A DNA stretch of 49,930 bases from the NCBI GenBank assembly GCA_938015875.1, contig CALLXE010000024.1:1-49930 (forward strand), in the 5' to 3' direction. The notes under the pieces are model-generated. The model did not search any database. It had not been told where the DNA came from and saw only the letters and a list, made by a program, of their open reading frames with translations. Below, in pieces: positions 24,764-33,700 of this stretch. Each line of letters starts with the position of its first letter. Position 1 is the stretch's first letter. A program made the translations under genes and the position numbers. Origin of the DNA: an uncultured Robiginitomaculum sp. (GTDB lineage Bacteria; Pseudomonadota; Alphaproteobacteria; Caulobacterales; Maricaulaceae).

Positions 24764-26077
24764 ATGGAAACGCTGACCGATATTATTTTGCCCGACATGT
24801 ATACTGAAGACGCGCCGGTGAAAGCTGCTTTGTCTCATCTTCAAAACGGGGCTGTGCCTCTGCTGATTACCGGCGAGGCCGGGACCGGGAAATCAACCCT
24901 GATCCGCTATATGCGAAATTGCGGCGCGTTTCCGAATATGGCCGTGCTCGCCCCGACCGGTATTGCTGCGGTGAATGTGGCCGGACAGACGCTTCACAGT
25001 TTCTTTCGCCTGCCGCCGCGCATTATTGACGAACGGGCCTTGATCGGACAGCGGGCAAACTCCCTTTGGAAAAAGGTCAACCACATTATCGTTGACGAAA
25101 TTTCCATGGTGCGGCCGGATATTCTTGATGGTATGGATTTAATTCTGCGGCGCGCCCGCCGCAGCCAACGTCCCTTTGGCGGCGTACGTATGGTCTTTGT
25201 CGGCGACTTTTACCAATTACCGCCGGTCGTCGGACGTCAGGAGCAGGAGATTTTGCAGCATATGGGGTACGAGACGCCGTTTGCCTATTCGGCCAAAGTG
25301 TTCAAACGCTATCCGCCTCGCCGCATTGATCTGACGACAATTCACCGCCAAAAAGATGAGGGGTTTCAGAAGCTTCTGTCTAAATTACGCGAGGGAGAAG
25401 ACGTCCCAATGGCGCTGGGCCGCCTAAACGCCGCCGCGTCAAAGCCCCATCGGGCGGGACGGGTTCCGCTTGTTCTGACGGCCACAAATAATGCCGCCGC
25501 CGGTTATAACCGCAAAGCGTTGAGCGGTATCGACGGTCAGGAACGCCTGTTTGAAGGCACGGTCAGCGGCAAATTTAATGTGAAAGGGGACAAGCTTCCC
25601 GTGCCGCAAAACCTGCCTTTAAAACCGGGTGCGCGGGTTATGGCGCTTAAAAATGACATGCAAAAGCGATGGGTCAACGGGTCCCTCGGCACGGTTCAAA
25701 CCGTAAGCGCGGATACGGTCGGGGTGAAATTTGATGATACCGGGCGCACCCATGACGTTGTTAAGTCCAGCTGGGAAACGCTTAAATATGTATGGAATGA
25801 TGCCAAAGAGGAATTAGACGTCGAAGTGACCGGCGCATACAGTCAGATGCCGCTGACCTTGGCCTGGGCGGTCACAATCCATAAGGCCCAAGGCTTGACC
25901 CTTGAGGATGTCCGCATTGATCTGGAGCGCGGCGCATTTTCGTCCGGGCAAACCTATGTTGCCCTGTCGCGCGCAACGTCCCTTGAGGGCTTATCATTTA
26001 CCCGTCCGCTTAGCCCGCGCGACGTTATTGTCGAGCGCAGGCATGCATCATATCTTGAAAACAGTACGGTCGGTTAG
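24764..26077 (+). CDS. Pif1/RecD-like superfamily 1B DNA helicase
   Basis: A helicase of about 437 residues. Motifs in order: Walker A GEAGTGKST, the APTGIAAVNVAGQTLHSFF block typical of Pif1, Walker B VDEISM, GDFYQLPPV, then the long C-terminal part with TIHKAQGLTL and YVALSRATSLEGL (motifs V and VI). Pif1 enzymes unwind 5' to 3' and resolve G4 or stalled structures. The frame is open upstream to a TTG at 24695; I prefer the ATG at 24764 because the helicase domain starts shortly after it, but no strong ribosome site settles this. Its stop overlaps that of the bactofilin gene at TTAG. Confidence 0.88.
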   Translation: METLTDIILPDMYTEDAPVKAALSHLQNGAVPLLITGEAGTGKSTLIRYMRNCGAFPNMAVLAPTGIAAVNVAGQTLHSFFRLPPRIIDERALIGQRANSLWKKVNHIIVDEISMVRPDILDGMDLILRRARRSQRPFGGVRMVFVGDFYQLPPVVGRQEQEILQHMGYETPFAYSAKVFKRYPPRRIDLTTIHRQKDEGFQKLLSKLREGEDVPMALGRLNAAASKPHRAGRVPLVLTATNNAAAGYNRKALSGIDGQERLFEGTVSGKFNVKGDKLPVPQNLPLKPGARVMALKNDMQKRWVNGSLGTVQTVSADTVGVKFDDTGRTHDVVKSSWETLKYVWNDAKEELDVEVTGAYSQMPLTLAWAVTIHKAQGLTLEDVRIDLERGAFSSGQTYVALSRATSLEGLSFTRPLSPRDVIVERRHASYLENSTVG

Positions 26078-26520
26078 ACGGTTTTTTTCGACGCAGCCTT
26101 CGCTTTGGTTGCAGGAGCCGCAGCCGCCGGTTTATTACGGCGTGAGCATTTGCCGTCAAAAAACGCGCCGTTTGCTATGCTTAAATGATCCTGAACAATA
26201 TCGGCGGTGACATTCGCGGTCTCTGCCAGTTCAACTGTGCCGGCATTAATTTTTCCTGTAACCTTGCCGCGAATGAGAAGGTTTTCAGCTTTGATCGTGC
26301 CGTTAACGGCGCCTTGCTCACCAATGGTCAGGGATGTTGCGCTGATATTGCCGTCAAGACGCCCTTCGACCTGAACGTCGCCGTCTGTAACAATCTCGCC
26401 GGTGATAACCAAATCGGCAGCCAAAATCGATGGCACGCCTGAATTCGGGCGGTTTGAAGATTTGCGGGGCGCTTCAGCAGTCTTCGGAGCAGGTGCGGCT
26501 GGGTTATTTTTGCTGAACAT
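26074..26520 (-). CDS. Bactofilin
   Basis: A 148-residue polymer-forming cytoskeletal protein. A proline/alanine-rich N-terminal tail is followed by the right-handed beta-helix core at about 30-120 (ITGEIVTDGDVQVEGRLDGNI, LTIGEQGAVNGTIKAENLLI) and a lysine/alanine-rich C-terminal tail. Bactofilins assemble without nucleotide and place cell-wall enzymes. The ATG lies inside the end of the M23 peptidase gene (17-base overlap), so the two are co-expressed; in Hyphomonas this pair (BacA-LmdC) shapes stalk or bud growth. The stop overlaps the helicase stop by four bases. Confidence 0.9.
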   Translation of the reverse strand: MFSKNNPAAPAPKTAEAPRKSSNRPNSGVPSILAADLVITGEIVTDGDVQVEGRLDGNISATSLTIGEQGAVNGTIKAENLLIRGKVTGKINAGTVELAETANVTADIVQDHLSIANGAFFDGKCSRRNKPAAAAPATKAKAASKKTV

Positions 26521-27721
26521 ATTGGCTGGCTTTCATAAATTTATTGGGATCCGTTGCGCGGCCCTGAAACATAACTTCGTAATGAAGATGTGTGCTTGTA
26601 CTCCGGCCGGTGGACCCCATGCCACCAATTTTTTCGCCTGCGACGATATTTTGTCCGCGTTTTACGAAAGTTTTCGCCAAATGGGCGTATCTGGTCTTAA
26701 GTCCGTGGTCGTGTTCAATCTCGACGACGCGGCCATATCCGCCATTCATGCCGACATAGCTGACTTTTCCCGGCGCAGTTGCCAAAATTTCTGTCATTTT
26801 ACGTCCGCCAAAATCGACGCCCTGATGAAACGCTGTGCGTTTCGTAAACGGGTCTTTGCGGGGGCCGTAAGCACTGGTGCGATAGTGTTCCTGCGTAATC
26901 GGCTCTCCGAACGGCATAGAGATCATGGCGCGGTTCAAGGCATCTGCCTCGGCAACGCGGGCACGAATGCCATCAATGCGGGAGCCAAAATTGCCGGCTT
27001 CAATAGTGTTGTCCTGAACACTGACCAGCGGGCCGCCTTGGCCGAACGGACCTGAGCGCAGCACTTCGTCGACATCAAGGCCGGAGCTGCGAATAATGGC
27101 GCGGTTCAGTTCAATAGATTGAAGGGCATTGTTTTCCGCTTCAATCAGAATATCGTTTTGATCAGACGACAGGTTTGTCAGAGACGCGCCGGGAAGGTTT
27201 CCGGCCGCAGCATCTTTTTGTCCGATAACTTCGGTTCTGGAGCGGCGGGCAATACGGTCACGGGTGACAGGCGCCATCATTACGGCTTGGCTGACATAAT
27301 TTGTCGGTACGCTGAGATCATTTTCCTCAGACAGGACATCATGGCCCAATATTTGTTTAAGGGTTCTGTGTTTTTGCTCAAAACTGGCGGCGGCCTGCGT
27401 GAATTCGCGCTGCTGCGCTTCCAAAAGGCGGCGGGCATTGGCTTCCTTGGCTTGAGCGTCGACCAGTTGGCGCTCAAATTGAGCCTCAAGACGGCGAACA
27501 TCTTTGGCCATAGAGCCGAAGGGATTATTGCCCAAAGCGAGGCTTAGAAACGAAAATAGGCACCAGCCGGCGATCAGAGCAAACCCTGTGACAGCGATAA
27601 CTTGCGCGCGTTGTCCGATATTAAAGCAGTGCACCTGTCCGCCTGTGCGGTGGATGATCTGCCTTTCCGGAAATGCGCGATTAAGCGCCTCTCGCGTCGA
27701 TTGTGGTATATGTCCGAACAT
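26504..27721 (-). CDS. M23-family peptidoglycan endopeptidase (LmdC-like)
   Basis: A 405-residue membrane-anchored cell-wall hydrolase. It has a short cytoplasmic start, one membrane span at about 38-62 (VIAVTGFALIAGWCLFSFL), a coiled coil at about 75-140, and a C-terminal LytM domain with zinc ligands H299 and D303 (HQGVDFGG) and H378-x-H380 (HLHYEV), so it should be active. The cytoplasmic tail is the usual place where bactofilin docks in such pairs. It is transcribed just before the bactofilin gene, overlapping it by 17 bases. Confidence 0.9.
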   Translation of the reverse strand: MFGHIPQSTREALNRAFPERQIIHRTGGQVHCFNIGQRAQVIAVTGFALIAGWCLFSFLSLALGNNPFGSMAKDVRRLEAQFERQLVDAQAKEANARRLLEAQQREFTQAAASFEQKHRTLKQILGHDVLSEENDLSVPTNYVSQAVMMAPVTRDRIARRSRTEVIGQKDAAAGNLPGASLTNLSSDQNDILIEAENNALQSIELNRAIIRSSGLDVDEVLRSGPFGQGGPLVSVQDNTIEAGNFGSRIDGIRARVAEADALNRAMISMPFGEPITQEHYRTSAYGPRKDPFTKRTAFHQGVDFGGRKMTEILATAPGKVSYVGMNGGYGRVVEIEHDHGLKTRYAHLAKTFVKRGQNIVAGEKIGGMGSTGRSTSTHLHYEVMFQGRATDPNKFMKASQYVQQK

Positions 27722-27924
27722 ACGTCCCTAAACTTTTTCCCCGATTTGTGACAATACACAAAAAAACAGTGCCGGTTACAAGTAAAAAAATCATCAATAT
27801 CGCTGTATAATCCAAGAAACGCCTTCTGAAGCAGGCAAACCGGCGTTACGGATTTAAAAAACGCGCAAATCCATGATTTGGCTGGAAAATTTCATGGCGC
27901 TTTGCATAGGGACAGGCGGTGTTT

Positions 27925-28755
27925 TTAAGTCTCGGGCACTGTCAACGGTATATAAAATTCAGTCGGAATGCCGGCTAAGTCTCTGGCGACGCGGTTAAAG
28001 GGCGGTTTCAAAAGCCCGTTAAAATATTGGCGCACTTTGGCATGAAATGTCGGCGTTTCCGAAAGATTTGCGCCGGCGCAGGCGGTTTTAAACCATTTTC
28101 GCCCCGCAGCGACATGACCGATTTCATCATCATAGATGACTTGCAAGACGGCGGCGCTCTGCATATCGCCCGCGCCGATCAATTTCTCAATCATTGCCGG
28201 GGTCACGTCCAATCCGCGCGCTTCCAACACCATTGGGGCAATAACCAGTCGGGCAATAAAGTCGCCGGCCGTTTTTTCCGCCGCCTGCCAAAGCCCGTCA
28301 TGGGCCGGCAGGTCGCCATAGGCTGTTCCCAATTGCGCGAGCCTGTTCTGAACTAAGTCAAAATGGCGGGCTTCGTCATGGCAAACATTAATCCAATCGG
28401 TGATAAATTGCGCCCGATCCTTCGCTTCAATCAATTGAGAGGGGCCGAACCGCGCGACCATATCTGCGGCCAAATCTATGGCGTTAAATTCTATATGTGC
28501 CACAGCATGAAGCAGCGCCGCGCGCCCCGGCGCCGTTCCCAATCGCCGGCGTTTAACCAAAGCCGGATTGACTAAAACCGGCGCGTCAGGGCGGGCAGGG
28601 CGATCCGGCACATCTGCACTGCCGTGCATGCCGGCGGCGCCGGATTCCCAATGTCGCCGCAGATCTTGGGCCGCGGCGATCTTTGCCGCCGGCGCAGCGG
28701 CCGTCAGCACATTGGAGGCCAGATCAAAAACGCTGTGGATCGCCGCCTCCGTCAT
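27925..28755 (-). CDS. DUF455 ferritin-like protein
   Basis: A 276-residue protein of the DUF455 family with a ferritin-like four-helix core. Likely metal ligands are seen in HIEFNAIDLA, CHDEARHFDLV, LEARGLDV and IYDDEIGHV, giving the paired E and ExxH pattern of a di-iron site. Some relatives are tRNA-modifying or MiaE-like, but the function here is not known. The ATG overlaps the stop of the peroxiredoxin gene by one base (TGATG), so translation is probably coupled. A 203-base gap follows before the M23 gene, with no clear element in it. Confidence 0.85.
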   Translation of the reverse strand: MTEAAIHSVFDLASNVLTAAAPAAKIAAAQDLRRHWESGAAGMHGSADVPDRPARPDAPVLVNPALVKRRRLGTAPGRAALLHAVAHIEFNAIDLAADMVARFGPSQLIEAKDRAQFITDWINVCHDEARHFDLVQNRLAQLGTAYGDLPAHDGLWQAAEKTAGDFIARLVIAPMVLEARGLDVTPAMIEKLIGAGDMQSAAVLQVIYDDEIGHVAAGRKWFKTACAGANLSETPTFHAKVRQYFNGLLKPPFNRVARDLAGIPTEFYIPLTVPET

Positions 28756-29231
28756 CAGCCGGCCAAGCTTTTGAGCGTTTGCAGGACATCTTCGGCGTGG
28801 TCTTTGACTTTAACCTTTGGCCAGATATGCGCGACCTCGCCGGCCGGATTAAGCAGGACGGTTGCGCGCTGTATGCCCATATAGGTTTTCCCATACATGC
28901 TTTTTTCGACCCATACGCCGTAATCTTCGGTCATTTTTCCGTCCTCATCAGAGGCGAGCGTCACGAGCAGGCTGTGCTTAGCTTTGAACTTGTCGTGTTT
29001 TTTAACCGTGTCGCGGGATACGCCAATAATTTTGGCACCAAGTGCATCGAAGGCTTTTATGTGATCGGTAAACGCGATAGCTTCTTTTGTGCAGCCGGGT
29101 GTATCGTCTCTGGGGTAAAAATAGATAACCGCCCAATGGCCGTGAAGGTCAGACAAAGACAGCGTCCCGTCACCGTCAGTGGGCATTGTAAAATCAGGAG
29201 CGGCTTTGCCGAGCGTAAGTGTGTCAGTCAT
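28755..29231 (-). CDS. bcp: Peroxiredoxin, Bcp/PrxQ family, one-cysteine form
   Basis: A 158-residue thiol peroxidase that reduces H2O2 and organic hydroperoxides. The active site is TPGCTKEA with the peroxidatic cysteine C47. It is the only cysteine in the protein: the resolving cysteine five residues later in E. coli Bcp is I52 here, so recycling must use another thiol partner. Length is typical. It is followed by the DUF455 gene with TGATG overlap and is divergent from the AsmA-like gene. Confidence 0.92.
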   Translation of the reverse strand: MTDTLTLGKAAPDFTMPTDGDGTLSLSDLHGHWAVIYFYPRDDTPGCTKEAIAFTDHIKAFDALGAKIIGVSRDTVKKHDKFKAKHSLLVTLASDEDGKMTEDYGVWVEKSMYGKTYMGIQRATVLLNPAGEVAHIWPKVKVKDHAEDVLQTLKSLAG

Positions 29232-29315
29232 GGTAAAATCCTTTTTTCATGGTCTTAATTTTCCCCCTGATCGGGCTCTTGATACGCATCAGGGCGTAAA
29301 CAGGTCTGGGATTGC

Positions 29316-32300
29316 ATGACAAATTCTGAGCTGCCCGCCAAGCCCGAAGATGATTTAAACGCGCAAGACAGCCCGGATAGGCCCGAGCTTTCGTTTCTTG
29401 CCCGCCTCGCCGCGCGCATTAAACGCCGCCGCCGCGATGCTGCGGCCAAGCGTAAAGCCATGCTTACCGAATGTGGTCATACATTGACGCCGGATCAACG
29501 GGCGCTGAAAATCGGATTCGGGATTGTTTTTGAAGCGCTGACTTTATTGCTTGGCCTGCTGTTTCTGTGGTTCAACGCAATTTTCTTTTTTCTGCAAAAC
29601 GAGCGCGTGGAATTATCGCCGTTAAAACCGAGCGCTGCGCTTTGGTTTACGGAGAAGTTTGACGGGCAATCTGCGGATCTGGAAAGCATTGAAATTCAAT
29701 ATCGTAAGGAGTCGCGCGGCCTGGCTTTGGTGGCGAAAAATGTCGTGATTAATGATGCGGCCGGCGTACCTCTGTTCACACTGCCGCGGCTGGATTCGCA
29801 ATTTGATTTGGCGGACATGATTTTTGGCCGGTTCGTACCGCGCCGCACGCAGGTTGAAGGCGGAGCGGTTACGGTGAAATTTGTTGAAAACGGCGATGTT
29901 CAATTTGGGTTAGGCAGCCCTGAAAGTTTTGAGCATTTGGATGCTGATTTCACATTTCGTAAAACGCAAGAGCCTCCGAACACAACATCGGATTGGCGCA
30001 ATATTGAACAGGTCAGCCTGAAGGATGTCAGCGTTTATACCGTCAATACATATACCGATGTCACGCATCACTTTGTCGGTGTGACAGGCGAGTACACCTA
30101 TGAAGAACAGGTCTTAACGGCCACTGTCGACGGGGCGCTGCGCGCCGATATTCCGGTGCCGTTCAAAATAAATTTTGATACCGATGACAGTTTTGAACTT
30201 GTGCGTCTGAAACTGGCTGTGGAAGGCCTGAACCCGGCCGCTCTGAACGCGCAATACGGGGCCATGCCAAAATTTGCCGCGCTGAACGCACCGGTGGACG
30301 GACGCATTGATTTAACACTGGGCGAGGGCAGCACGCTCTTAGGCTTAGGCGTTGAGATTTCCGCCGGTGAGGGGCAATGGATGTCAAAGGGCAAGCCGGC
30401 GCAATTCGAGGCGGCCGGATTGAACGCGGACTATGATGTCGCGTCCGGAGAAATTGACATTAAATCGGTCCGGCTGGCCTCCAAACGGTTGGCTTTTAGA
30501 GGTCAGGGGCAGATATCCGGAGCGGAAAATGATGCGCCGTTAGGGTTAAAGAACGCATTTAACCTGAAACTCGATTTATCAGATTTTACGGCGGAGCCGG
30601 GTCGGGGATTCGAGGGTGTCTATAAAGCGAGAAACGCCGGGTTGACTGCGCTTATCGATCCGGCCTTTTTGGAGGCTGACATCACGCGTTTTACCGCGCA
30701 GACTGACGCGTTTACGCTTGATTTGTCAGGCAAAGTCACAGGTGACGATAAAAGCGGGACGTTGAAATTGGCGCGCGCTGATCTGGAAGGCACCGCCATT
30801 GGCGCGTTGACAGAGCGCGACGTGCTGAAATATTGGCCGTCAACTTTGGCGCCGATGTCACGCGATTGGGTGAAATCGTCAATATTGCGCGCCGATGTCT
30901 CGCGTATTGATATGCAGGTAAATTTGACGCCGGAATCTCTGGCGCGCGGTTATTTGCTGAATGACGAATTTGTCTTCGCTTTTCCGGTGCGAAATGCTGA
31001 CGTGAAGTTTATCTCGACGATGACGCCGATGACCAATGCTGCCGGCAGCGGTGTTTTGCGCGGGAACAGTTTTTCCATTGGCGTGGACACGGCAAAGCTC
31101 GGCGAGCAAATTTCTGTCTTTGACAGCCGGGTGGATATTACACGTTTTGTGCCGATCGGCGCTGATTTGAACGTGACGGTCAACGCGCAAGGGCCGATCA
31201 CACCGCTGCTTGAATTTATTGACGAGCCGCCCTTTGGTTACGCCACACGGTTCGGGCTTGATCCTGCGGCCTTTTCAGGCGGCGGGATTGTCAATTACGA
31301 ATTCTCCCGCCCCGTTGGGATGCCGGGCCGTTCCGATCTTATGCGACATACCGTGAACGCTGATTTTGCAAACATAACTGCGCCGATTAAAATTGGTCCG
31401 CATGCTGTTAATAACGGTCAATTGAAGTTTGAACTGGATGCAAGGGGGTTAAAGCTTTACGGGCCGGTTAATGTTGGGCCGTGGCCTGCGCAATTTGCCT
31501 TAACCGACTCCTTTGAAGACGGCGCAGGCAATGCAGAGCACCGCCTGACCGGCACGCTCAGCCGGGATGACTTTGACCGTTTGGGTCTTGGCTTTCGCGA
31601 ATATATTACGGGCGATATTGATGTCACAATTCTGGCTGAAGGCGATGGCCTGTCCGTTGACGGCGCGTCCGTCAGCGCTGATTTAAGCGCCGCAGATTTG
31701 CGATTTGACGACATCTGGACAAAACCTGCGGGGCAGCCGGGGCAATTATCTGCGCGCCTGTCTAAGGACGGCACAGGCGGGGCGCAAATATCAGATATTA
31801 TTCTGAATGCCGGCGGTTTGGATGTGCAGGGCGGGGCTAAATTCGGGTCGGATCTTCGCCTCCTCAGCCTGAATTTACCTGTCACGAAAATTGACGGATT
31901 TATCGACAGCGCTGTTATCGCTTCGACGCCAAAGGCAGGGGAATTGGCGCTGACAATGCGCGGAGATTACTTAAATCTTGAACCTTGGGTCGCGGCGGCA
32001 TTGTCTCAGGATGCGCAAGCCGGCGCATTTCCGTTAGGATTGTCCGGAGAGTTCTCCCGTTTAAATCTGCGCAACGGTTTCATGATTGCGGACGCAAAAA
32101 TAGGTCTCAAAAATTCAGACGCCGGCCTGACATCGCTTATTCTGTCCGGCAATCAGGACGCAAAACCGCTCAGCATGTCGCTGACATCTTCGGCGAACGG
32201 ACAGCGTGATTTGGTCTTGCGCCTGCCTGATGCCGGCGCGGTGATGGCTGATGTCTTAGAGCTTAAAAATATTGAGGGAGGGGCGCTGAAAATTAACGCC

Positions 32301-32834
32301 CGCTTGCCCGCCCCCGGCGCGCCGGGGCCTATGATCGGCACGGCCGTAGTTGATGATTTCAAACTTGTCGATGCGCCGGTATTTGCGCGAATCCTGACGC
32401 TGGCCTCATTAAGCGGGCTGGGCGAAATTCTGTCGGGGGACGGGATGAATTTTGAAATGCTGAGCGCGCCTTTCACCTATGAAGAAGAATTGCTGCGTCT
32501 CAAAGATGCCCGCGCCTCCGGTCCGTCTATGGGCATTACGGCGTCCGGCGACATTGATTTTGGCGAAAAAACCCTTGATGTCGACGGCGTTTTAGTGCCG
32601 GCCTATACGCTGAATTCAGTTCTGGGAGATATACCCCTTTTGGGTGATATCGTCGTCGGCAAAAAAGGCGAAGGCATGTTTGCACTGAATTATTCTGTCG
32701 ACGGCAGTTTTCAAAAAACGCAAGTTGCGGTTAACCCGCTTTCTGCATTTGCGCCCGGGTTTCTGCGGCGAATTTTTGATCGCCCGGCGGATGTTCCGGC
32801 CATCAATGACGGCAAAGTCCCGGCGCAGCCATAA
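29316..32834 (+). CDS. Large AsmA/DUF3971-like envelope protein
   Basis: A 1172-residue protein of the AsmA/YhdP group, which are thought to bridge the inner and outer membrane and carry phospholipids. The N-terminal about 65 residues are polar and basic (ARIKRRRRDAAAKRKAM); one membrane span follows at about 68-90 (IVFEALTLLLGLLFLWF). The rest is a long beta-rich periplasmic part typical of the repeating groove fold, and an AsmA-like C-terminal region lies at about 1005-1160 (ASGPSMGITASGDIDF, VPAYTLNSVLGDIPLLG). Ribosome site is weak. Next to metF, with only two bases between the convergent stops. Confidence 0.82.
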   Translation: MTNSELPAKPEDDLNAQDSPDRPELSFLARLAARIKRRRRDAAAKRKAMLTECGHTLTPDQRALKIGFGIVFEALTLLLGLLFLWFNAIFFFLQNERVELSPLKPSAALWFTEKFDGQSADLESIEIQYRKESRGLALVAKNVVINDAAGVPLFTLPRLDSQFDLADMIFGRFVPRRTQVEGGAVTVKFVENGDVQFGLGSPESFEHLDADFTFRKTQEPPNTTSDWRNIEQVSLKDVSVYTVNTYTDVTHHFVGVTGEYTYEEQVLTATVDGALRADIPVPFKINFDTDDSFELVRLKLAVEGLNPAALNAQYGAMPKFAALNAPVDGRIDLTLGEGSTLLGLGVEISAGEGQWMSKGKPAQFEAAGLNADYDVASGEIDIKSVRLASKRLAFRGQGQISGAENDAPLGLKNAFNLKLDLSDFTAEPGRGFEGVYKARNAGLTALIDPAFLEADITRFTAQTDAFTLDLSGKVTGDDKSGTLKLARADLEGTAIGALTERDVLKYWPSTLAPMSRDWVKSSILRADVSRIDMQVNLTPESLARGYLLNDEFVFAFPVRNADVKFISTMTPMTNAAGSGVLRGNSFSIGVDTAKLGEQISVFDSRVDITRFVPIGADLNVTVNAQGPITPLLEFIDEPPFGYATRFGLDPAAFSGGGIVNYEFSRPVGMPGRSDLMRHTVNADFANITAPIKIGPHAVNNGQLKFELDARGLKLYGPVNVGPWPAQFALTDSFEDGAGNAEHRLTGTLSRDDFDRLGLGFREYITGDIDVTILAEGDGLSVDGASVSADLSAADLRFDDIWTKPAGQPGQLSARLSKDGTGGAQISDIILNAGGLDVQGGAKFGSDLRLLSLNLPVTKIDGFIDSAVIASTPKAGELALTMRGDYLNLEPWVAAALSQDAQAGAFPLGLSGEFSRLNLRNGFMIADAKIGLKNSDAGLTSLILSGNQDAKPLSMSLTSSANGQRDLVLRLPDAGAVMADVLELKNIEGGALKINARLPAPGAPGPMIGTAVVDDFKLVDAPVFARILTLASLSGLGEILSGDGMNFEMLSAPFTYEEELLRLKDARASGPSMGITASGDIDFGEKTLDVDGVLVPAYTLNSVLGDIPLLGDIVVGKKGEGMFALNYSVDGSFQKTQVAVNPLSAFAPGFLRRIFDRPADVPAINDGKVPAQP

Positions 32835-32836
32835 GC

Positions 32837-33700
32837 TTATGCGACCCGGTTTTGCCGGCGAGGCATTGTTAAAGACCGGCTGATTTGCGCAGCAATGCCC
32901 GATTTGTTGAGCGTGTATAGATGGAAATCCGTCACGCCGCCGGCGCGCAAATCTTCAATCAGACCGCGGGCAAACTGCGTTGTCTCAGCTTTCAGCGCAT
33001 CTTTGTCTGCGGTGATCCGGTCAAAGCGCGCGCGCACATCGCCCGGAACAGCGACGCCGCATTTTGCGCTCATATTACATAAGCCTTCAAAATTGGGCTG
33101 GAGCATAATGCCCGGCACAATGGGGAGCGTGACGCCGGCTGCACGGACTTTTTCTAAAAAGCTTAAAAACGTTTCGGCTTTGAAAAAATACTGGGTAATG
33201 GCGCGGTCTGCGCCGGCGTCTGCTTTACGTTTTAAATTGTCAATTTCCGCATCCCAAGTGCCGCTTTCGGGATGTCTTTCCGGATAGGCGCTGACGGATA
33301 TGTCGATGTCGCGGCGTGATTTAATGCCGGCCACCAAATCAGACGCGTAAGCGTAGCCGTCCGGCGTCGGGCGATAGGCTGCGTCTATGCCGTCCGGGCT
33401 GTCCCCGCGCAGGGCGACGATGCGGCGTATCCCGGCGTGATAATATTGATCGACAATAGCGTCAATTTGCGCGCGACTTGCGTCAACGCAGGTTAAATGC
33501 GCCGCCGTTGATAGGCCGGCGTTTGACATTGCCGTAACCGCATCAAATGTCGGCGCTTGGGTTGTGCCGCCTGCGCCGTATGTCACTGAGACAAAACCCG
33601 GGTTAAACCGCGACAATTTTTGCGCGACCTTCAAAAGGTTTTTCTGCCCGCGCTCAGATTTTGGCGGGAAAAACTCATAGCTGAGATTGACGGCGCTCAC
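32837..33700 (-). CDS. metF: 5,10-Methylenetetrahydrofolate reductase
   Basis: A 287-residue FAD enzyme that makes 5-methyltetrahydrofolate for methionine synthesis. Typical segments are YEFFPPKS at the start, VTYGAGGTT, AAHLTCVD, VALRGDSPDG and ITQYFFKAE. Length matches the bacterial enzyme. Its ATG overlaps the stop of the ArsR-methyltransferase gene by four bases (ATGA), so they form one operon, probably controlled by that regulator. It is convergent with the AsmA-like gene, the two stops joined as TAAGCTTA. Confidence 0.95.
   Translation of the reverse strand: MSAVNLSYEFFPPKSERGQKNLLKVAQKLSRFNPGFVSVTYGAGGTTQAPTFDAVTAMSNAGLSTAAHLTCVDASRAQIDAIVDQYYHAGIRRIVALRGDSPDGIDAAYRPTPDGYAYASDLVAGIKSRRDIDISVSAYPERHPESGTWDAEIDNLKRKADAGADRAITQYFFKAETFLSFLEKVRAAGVTLPIVPGIMLQPNFEGLCNMSAKCGVAVPGDVRARFDRITADKDALKAETTQFARGLIEDLRAGGVTDFHLYTLNKSGIAAQISRSLTMPRRQNRVA

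Noticed and set aside
27722-27924. Small RNA or riboswitch in the longest gap without a gene
   Set aside because: I found no convincing stem set, terminator or conserved core; it most likely holds only the promoter of the M23-bactofilin operon.
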